Shown here piece by piece: positions 7,304 through 10,793 of a DNA stretch of 10,793 nt. Position 1 is the first letter of the stretch. Every line of letters starts with the position of its first letter. A program made the position numbers and the translations under genes. The stretch is from Actinomycetes bacterium (GTDB taxonomy: Bacteria > Actinomycetota > Acidimicrobiia > Acidimicrobiales > JAJYPT01), in NCBI GenBank assembly GCA_021795135.1, contig JAJYPT010000042.1, forward strand, positions 1 through 10,793. The letters run 5' to 3'. The notes beneath the pieces are model-generated. The model saw only the letters and a list, made by a program, of their open reading frames with translations. It ran no database searches and was not told the DNA's origin.

Positions 7304-7648
7304 TTAACCTGGAGGCCACTCTAATTGACGCCCCCCTATAATATGCATATGCAAATGAGGAACCGAATTTAGGGCGTCTTTGCCTACATTAAATATTAAA
7401 CGATATCCACTAGAAGATATTCCTCTAATATCAGCAATTTTTTGAGCAGCATTGAATAATTCAAATAATATTTCATTATGCTCTCTGGCTAATTGAGATG
7501 CATTTTCGATATGTATTCTAGGAACAATCAATACATGAATAGGAGCAACAGGCTCTATGTCTTCAAAAGCATAAACAGTTTCGTTAGAAAATACTTCTAC
7601 AGAAGGAACATCTTTATCTATAATGCGGCAAAAAAGACATTCTTTCAT
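7304..7648 (-). CDS. HIT-family (HinT-like) nucleotide hydrolase/transferase
   Basis: HIT proteins act on the alpha-phosphate of nucleotide phosphoramidates and related compounds. The 114-aa product has the full fold: CLFC at 4-7 (a cysteine pair that binds zinc in many homologues), AFEDIEPVAPIHVLIVP (27-43), and the triad HLHMHII (98-104), whose middle histidine H100 is the expected nucleophile. It ends with GGRQLEWPPG, the typical HinT C-terminus, so it is complete. It is the first gene of the five-gene minus-strand operon, with 39 nt to phoH. A HIT gene just before phoH is a frequent actinobacterial arrangement. The 131 bp upstream contain only weak promoter candidates. The natural substrate is unknown. 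Confidence 0.94.
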   Translation of the reverse strand: MKECLFCRIIDKDVPSVEVFSNETVYAFEDIEPVAPIHVLIVPRIHIENASQLAREHNEILFELFNAAQKIADIRGISSSGYRLIFNVGKDALNSVPHLHMHIIGGRQLEWPPG

Positions 7649-7766
7649 TACTCTTTATTTATCCCTACTTTGTTGAAATAGTCCTAGTTCTAACAATACA
7701 AATAAAACAACTTTAAGTCGATTTATTTAATTGTTATTTATCTAGAAATATTCAAACTAAGAAATT

Positions 7767-7797
7767 AGTTAGTAGATGAACTATTCATCTACTAACT
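7767..7797 (-). terminator. Hairpin terminator of the HTH gene, stop codon in the loop
   Basis: AGTTAGTAGATGAA (7767-7780) and TTCATCTACTAACT (7784-7797) are perfect 14-nt complements around the 3-nt loop 7781-7783. On the minus strand that loop is TAG, the stop codon of the helix-turn-helix gene. The last codons form one arm. A moderately T-rich tail (AATTTCTT) follows on the minus strand. Confidence 0.7.
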
Positions 7798-8050
7798 CTA
7801 CTTCTTCAACCTCATCTTGGTTCAAAGAAAGGGCTTTACGAGGCTCCGGATAAAGATGCTCCAAAGTCCCCGGTTCAATTTTAGAAGATTCTATGAAGGC
7901 ATTTATGTCGTTTTCTTTAACTCTAATTACACGACCAAATTTATAACCCACAAGTTGACCTTCATCAATAAATCTATAAAGTGTTCTCAGGGTAACCCCA
8001 AGGCGAGACGCTGCTTCCTTGGTTCCCAACCATTGTATTAGTTCGCTCAT
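7781..8050 (-). CDS. Small helix-turn-helix DNA-binding protein (excisionase/MerR-like HTH)
   Basis: This 89-aa protein has one winged HTH of the excisionase/HTH_17 type: WLGTKEAASRLGVTLRTLYR (about 7-26) forms the two helices, DEGQLVGYKFGRVIRVK (29-45) the wing, and NDINAFIESS (47-56) the closing helix. A conserved-looking tail (PGTLEHLYPEP) and an acidic end (about 73-89) follow. Similar stand-alone proteins are common in actinobacteria and are presumed transcription regulators; nothing nearby (no integrase) suggests a phage excisionase. I chose the ATG at 8050 over the adjacent TTG at 8053: there is no Shine-Dalgarno, but a -10 box lies 8 nt upstream, as in leaderless genes. It is transcribed away from pspA, with which it shares an intergenic region. 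Its target is unknown. Confidence 0.88.
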   Translation of the reverse strand: MSELIQWLGTKEAASRLGVTLRTLYRFIDEGQLVGYKFGRVIRVKENDINAFIESSKIEPGTLEHLYPEPRKALSLNQDEVEEVELVDE

Positions 8051-8058
8051 CAATTATT

Positions 8059-8064
8059 AATCTA
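8059..8064 (-). promoter_or_regulatory. Possible -10 element of a leaderless mRNA for the HTH gene
   Basis: On the minus strand TAGATT fits the actinobacterial -10 pattern TANNNT and ends 8 nt before the ATG at 8050. Transcription would start at or next to the start codon. The lack of any purine-rich ribosome-binding site supports a leaderless transcript. No good -35 is seen. Confidence 0.4.
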
Positions 8065-8199
8065 GCACTTTATAAAAGCTTAGTTTTCAAAATAGATAAA
8101 AACTCACATAATTGTTCAAAAACTATTGATGTTTATGTTTTTTATTAGGTGATTGCCATTTCTTTAGCTAAATAAGGCTCTAAAATTATAACTTGAGAG

Positions 8200-8217
8200 A
8201 ATTGATTTAAATCAATT
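8200..8217. promoter_or_regulatory. 18-bp perfect palindrome, FNR/CRP-type operator candidate
   Basis: AATTGATTTAAATCAATT equals its own reverse complement. Its inner 14 bp (8202-8215) match the FNR-family consensus TTGAT-N4-ATCAA exactly. It lies between the divergent HTH and pspA genes, 124 bp before the pspA ATG. Which protein binds, if any, is not determined by the sequence; the HTH product is another candidate. Confidence 0.5.
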
Positions 8218-8233
8218 AGGAACACAAATAATG

Positions 8234-8265
8234 TTGTCAACTATAAGTATTTATAAGTTTATACT
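8234..8265 (+). promoter_or_regulatory. Candidate pspA promoter region
   Basis: TTGTCA (8234-8239) resembles a -35 and TATACT (8260-8265) a -10, but the 20-nt spacer is longer than ideal. TATAAGT occurs twice (8242-8248 and 8252-8258). TAAGTAT (8244-8250) and ATACTTA (8261-8267) form a 7-bp inverted repeat overlapping the -10. A start near 8272 would give a leader of about 70 nt. This is the best candidate I see, not a firm one. Confidence 0.35.
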
Positions 8266-8291
8266 TAAATTAAAAGTTGAAAGATATTTAC

Positions 8292-8318
8292 AGACTGTAA
8301 ATACCAACAATACAGTCT
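8292..8318 (+). repeat. Inverted repeat in the pspA leader
   Basis: AGACTGTA (8292-8299) and TACAGTCT (8311-8318) are exact complements separated by 11 nt. It sits just upstream of the pspA Shine-Dalgarno AAGGAG (8326-8331). It could be a leader hairpin or a dimeric repressor site; the sequence does not decide. Confidence 0.5.
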
Positions 8319-8340
8319 AGCCTACAAGGAGACAGTTCAA

Positions 8341-9129
8341 ATGGGTGTTATGCGAAGGCTTTCAGGTATATTACAAGCAAAGGCAAACAAGGCTTTAGAT
8401 AAAGCTGAAGACCCTCGAGAAACCCTAGATTTCAACTATCAAAAACAACTTGAAGCCCTCCAGCAGCTACGTCGAGGATTAGCTGATGTTGCAACATCTC
8501 GCAAAAGACTAGAAATCCAAGCAGAACAGCTTAAACAATCTGCATCAAAACTAGAAAACCAAGCCAGGCAAGCCTTAGAGCAAAATAGAGAAGATCTTGC
8601 AAAAGAAGCCTTATCTAGAAGAAGTGCTATTGCTGACCAACTCCAAGATCTTCAAAGCCAACATGAACAACTAGTTGCTCAAGAAAATAAAATCATGGAT
8701 GCTTCACAAAGAGCCCAAGCAAAAGTCGATGCTTTTAGAACCAGAAAAGAAACAATCAAAGCTACATATACCGCTGCTCAAGCCCAAACTCAAATCGGAG
8801 AAGCCATCTCTGGTATTTCAGAAGAGATGGGAGATGCAGGTCTTGCAATGCAAAGGGCAGAAGATAAAGTCAATCAAATGCAAGCTAGAGCATCAGCCAT
8901 AGACGAACTAATGACTTCTGGAGCCTTAGAAGACTCAACTGGATCAACTGATGATATACAAGCACAACTAAACCAAGGACTTACCTCTTCTCAAGTTCAA
9001 AACGAACTTGACCGTCTCAAAGCAGAAATACAAGGGCCAAAAAATGAGATTTCAAACAGTAATACTAACCCCACTAAAGAAATAGAAAATCCAAAATTAT
9101 CTTCGAAAGAAAATAGTAATGATAATTAG
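8341..9129 (+). CDS. pspA: PspA/IM30 family phage-shock protein
   Basis: PspA proteins are ESCRT-III-like coiled-coil scaffolds that polymerise on the inner membrane and maintain it under envelope stress. The 262-aa product starts with an amphipathic helix (about 1-20) and has a long helical core (about 25-190) rich in Ala, Gln, Lys and Glu, including DPRETLDFNYQKQLEALQQL (24-43) and the end of the core at SAIDELMTSGALED (185-198). After residue 200 comes a shorter helix (NQGLTSSQVQNELDRLKAEI, 211-230) and a low-complexity Asn/Ser/Lys/Glu tail. A good AAGGAG lies 9 nt before the ATG. Its stop overlaps the next gene by 11 bp. No PspF or PspBC is nearby; the partners here are PspAA, HtpX and PspAB, the actinobacterial/archaeal-style set. 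Confidence 0.95.
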   Translation: MGVMRRLSGILQAKANKALDKAEDPRETLDFNYQKQLEALQQLRRGLADVATSRKRLEIQAEQLKQSASKLENQARQALEQNREDLAKEALSRRSAIADQLQDLQSQHEQLVAQENKIMDASQRAQAKVDAFRTRKETIKATYTAAQAQTQIGEAISGISEEMGDAGLAMQRAEDKVNQMQARASAIDELMTSGALEDSTGSTDDIQAQLNQGLTSSQVQNELDRLKAEIQGPKNEISNSNTNPTKEIENPKLSSKENSNDN

Positions 9130-9394
9130 AATAATGGGAGAAGGTCAATTCGAAATTTCTAAGGATCAACAAAATTCTTTAGAAAAAATCGATGAAAAAC
9201 TCCTTCAAGCTATACAAAACCACAACGAAGAAGAATATAAACCTTTATTGAAACAAATGTTAGACATAGTACGTTCTCAAGGTAGAGCTGTTGCTCAAGA
9301 TTATTTAGGTCCTTCTGACTTAGTTCTTCCTTCGCAAGATTCTTCTGCAAAAGAAATACAAGAACTGATCAAAGAATCGGACATTAAATCCTAA
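9119..9394 (+). CDS. pspAA: PspAA, PspA-associated small protein
   Basis: The 91-aa product begins MIIRIMGEGQF, the typical N-terminus of the PspA-associated PspAA domain, and contains the family-like PSDLVLPSQDSSAKEIQEL (65-83). The middle (about 15-55) is a charged helical region. No catalytic residues or membrane segments are seen, so it is probably a cytosolic PspA partner; its molecular role is not established. I kept the ATG at 9119, inside the end of pspA, because the residues it adds before the ATG at 9134 belong to the family motif. The 11-bp overlap with pspA and 1-nt gap to htpX suggest coupled translation. Confidence 0.88.
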   Translation: MIIRIMGEGQFEISKDQQNSLEKIDEKLLQAIQNHNEEEYKPLLKQMLDIVRSQGRAVAQDYLGPSDLVLPSQDSSAKEIQELIKESDIKS

Positions 9395-9395
9395 A

Positions 9396-10346
9396 ATGGC
9401 AACTACTCGCTTCCCTAAAGATTCTGGCCTAGCAACAAGAATGGGAATAACTATCTTTTTGATAGGTCTTTTATATGTAGTTTTTATAGCTATATTGATA
9501 GCTCTAAAAATTCCTCTTATTCTGCTAATCCTAATAGCAGGTGCATTGCTTTTTGCTCAATACTTTTTTTCTGATCGTTTAGCACTATTTTCAATGAATG
9601 CAAAAGAAGTATCTCCTGAACAATATCCTGAACTTCATGCAATAGTTGACCGACTTTGTGCTTTGGCAGATATGAAAAAGCCTCGTATAGCAGTTGCCAA
9701 CACAGACTTGCCAAATGCTTTTGCCACAGGAAGAAACCAAGATTCTTCAGTTCTTTGTGCTACTACGGGTCTTTTGAGGAGACTCAATGAATCAGAACTA
9801 GAAGGAGTTCTATCACATGAACTTTCTCATGTAGCTCATCGCGATGTAGCGGTAATGACTATAGCAAGTTTTTTAGGTGTCTTAGCAGGTCTAATCACTC
9901 GCTTTGCATATTATGCTGGCATCTTTGGCGGATTTGGAGTTGGAGGTGGTGGCCGAGGTGGAAGAGGCGGAAGAGGAGGAAATTCTCAAGATAATCCCAT
10001 CCAGTTTGAACTTGCAATTATTGTTGTTTCTGCCATTGTTTATGTTTTGAGCTTTATCCTAGTTCGTACTTTGTCTAGATATAGAGAACTTTCAGCTGAT
10101 CGTTCTGGGGCAATTTTGACTGGGAAACCCTCTTCGTTGGCTTCAGCACTTATTAAAGTAACTGGCGATATGGGTAAAATTCCTACTCAGGACCTACGTA
10201 GAGCTGAACCCATGAATGCTTTCTTTTTTACTCCGGCTCTAGGTGGAGGAACTAGCATTTCTTCTTTGTTCTCTACTCATCCTTCTTTGGAAAAACGTCT
10301 CGAACAATTAGCTAAAATAGAAACAGAATTAGGTCAAAACCGATGA
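9396..10346 (+). CDS. htpX: HtpX-like membrane zinc metalloprotease (M48)
   Basis: HtpX proteases sit in the cytoplasmic membrane and degrade misfolded membrane proteins. The 316-aa product has two N-terminal hydrophobic segments (about 16-37 and 40-57), the zinc motif HELSH (141-145) with catalytic E142, a third ligand likely E231 in SRYRELSAD (227-235), and two further hydrophobic segments (about 151-175 and 205-225). The conserved LPNAFATG (105-112) and the late STHPSLEKRLEQL (293-305) are typical. Between the last two hydrophobic segments is a Gly/Arg-rich loop (177-195) with consecutive GGR repeats. It starts 1 nt after pspAA and overlaps pspAB by 4 bp. No strong Shine-Dalgarno is visible, which fits coupling. 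Its place in the psp cassette suggests it clears damaged membrane proteins while PspA repairs the bilayer. Confidence 0.94.
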   Translation: MATTRFPKDSGLATRMGITIFLIGLLYVVFIAILIALKIPLILLILIAGALLFAQYFFSDRLALFSMNAKEVSPEQYPELHAIVDRLCALADMKKPRIAVANTDLPNAFATGRNQDSSVLCATTGLLRRLNESELEGVLSHELSHVAHRDVAVMTIASFLGVLAGLITRFAYYAGIFGGFGVGGGGRGGRGGRGGNSQDNPIQFELAIIVVSAIVYVLSFILVRTLSRYRELSADRSGAILTGKPSSLASALIKVTGDMGKIPTQDLRRAEPMNAFFFTPALGGGTSISSLFSTHPSLEKRLEQLAKIETELGQNR

Positions 10347-10793
10347 AACTATTCGATACATTGTTAGGTAGAACAAAACCTGTTCAACCAAATTTAGATT
10401 CTCTTTTTTCTCTTCCTCCAGCTGCTATAGAACTAGAAGCACGAATGGGAATGAAACCAAAAGATCAAGCTGCGGTGTGCTTTAAACCAACTAATGGACA
10501 AGCTTTCAATCTCATGCAACAGGATCTAGATTCTCTTTTGAATCTAGATGCTAAAGAAAACAATACAAAACTCTCAGAATTAGATGACAAATACGGATTC
10601 CATTGGGTAATTATTACTAATTCTTCCATAGAAGATTTAGTAACTAGGACTCATTTAGTAAATTCAACCCTAGAAGGTCAAGGATTTGGACCTCAGCTTT
10701 TGTGTTCGGTATTTAGCTTTGAATACAACAAAAAAACTGCTTATCTTGTATATTTATACAAAAGAGGTAGTTTTTATCCTTTTGTACCCTTGG
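10343..10793 (+). CDS. pspAB: PspAB, PspA-associated protein (3' end outside window)
   Basis: The first 150 residues are visible. The product begins MKLFDTLLGRTKPVQPNLDS and contains the AAVCFKP strand (43-49), DDKYGFHWV (81-89), GFGPQLLC (114-121) and LYKRGSFYPFVPL (138-150), which I recognise as the PspAB family of PspA-neighbouring proteins. The full family length is roughly 190 aa, so about 40 residues are missing at the right edge. No transmembrane segment or catalytic motif is evident; the biochemical role is unknown. Its ATG overlaps the htpX stop (ATGA, 10343-10346), placing it in the same coupled operon. Confidence 0.87.
   Translation, partial: MKLFDTLLGRTKPVQPNLDSLFSLPPAAIELEARMGMKPKDQAAVCFKPTNGQAFNLMQQDLDSLLNLDAKENNTKLSELDDKYGFHWVIITNSSIEDLVTRTHLVNSTLEGQGFGPQLLCSVFSFEYNKKTAYLVYLYKRGSFYPFVPL

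Noticed and set aside
8051..8053. TTG at 8053 as the start of the HTH gene
   Set aside because: The very next codon is ATG, there is no Shine-Dalgarno for either, and ATG fits better with the -10 distance for a leaderless start.
8292..8318. LexA-type SOS box in the pspA leader
   Set aside because: CTGT and ACAG are present but 13 nt apart rather than 8, so it does not fit the E. coli-type box.
1..10793. tRNA, rRNA, CRISPR array, insertion sequence or prophage
   Set aside because: No cloverleaf, regularly spaced repeat array, transposase, integrase or terminal inverted repeats were seen by reading.

Overview
The window is a chromosomal segment from a low-GC bacterium, most likely a low-GC actinobacterium. 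The evidence is: (i) a PspA - PspAA - HtpX - PspAB gene order, (ii) a HIT - phoH - ybeY - CNNM/CorC - era run of the actinobacterial type, (iii) a candidate HspR/HAIR operator in front of clpB, and (iv) a small excisionase-type helix-turn-helix protein of a kind common in actinobacteria. The AT-rich base composition and short intergenic gaps would fit a streamlined aquatic lineage, for example marine Acidimicrobiia/Actinomarinales. That placement is inference, not something the sequence proves.

Layout. The left edge (to 605) carries the 3' end of an AT-rich gene of uncertain function with a coiled-coil stretch, possibly the C-terminal part of a glycosyltransferase-like protein. A 48-bp perfect palindrome (693-740) probably ends that transcript. 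It is followed by a heat-shock-type promoter region and clpB (868-3357), coding for the AAA+ disaggregase. A 17-bp-stem hairpin (3398-3439) separates clpB from a convergent minus-strand operon.

That operon, read right to left, is a HIT hydrolase (7648-7304), phoH (7264-6296), ybeY (6299-5796), a CNNM/CorC-type CBS membrane protein (5761-4463) and era (4466-3606). Its theme is rRNA/ribosome maturation (YbeY, Era, PhoH) plus ion homeostasis (CNNM/CorC). Two junctions are 4-bp stop/start overlaps, and two genes start with TTG. Upstream lies a one-gene minus-strand unit for an 89-aa helix-turn-helix protein (8050-7781), probably translated from a leaderless mRNA and closed by a hairpin whose loop is its own stop codon.

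A 290-bp divergent intergenic region follows, rich in symmetrical elements, including an 18-bp perfect palindrome containing the FNR-type consensus TTGAT-N4-ATCAA. It leads into a plus-strand envelope-stress cassette: pspA (8341-9129), pspAA (9119-9394), htpX (9396-10346) and pspAB (10343 to the right edge, incomplete). The four genes are packed with overlaps or a 1-nt gap, so they are probably co-transcribed and translationally coupled. Together they suggest a membrane-repair module: a PspA scaffold, two small PspA-associated partners and a membrane zinc protease.

Most of the window is conserved housekeeping or stress machinery. The less well-understood parts are the PspAA/PspAB partners, the Gly/Arg-rich loop of HtpX, the regulatory symmetry in front of pspA and clpB, and the shortened segment in the second AAA+ module of ClpB. 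I saw no tRNA, rRNA, CRISPR array, insertion sequence or prophage.
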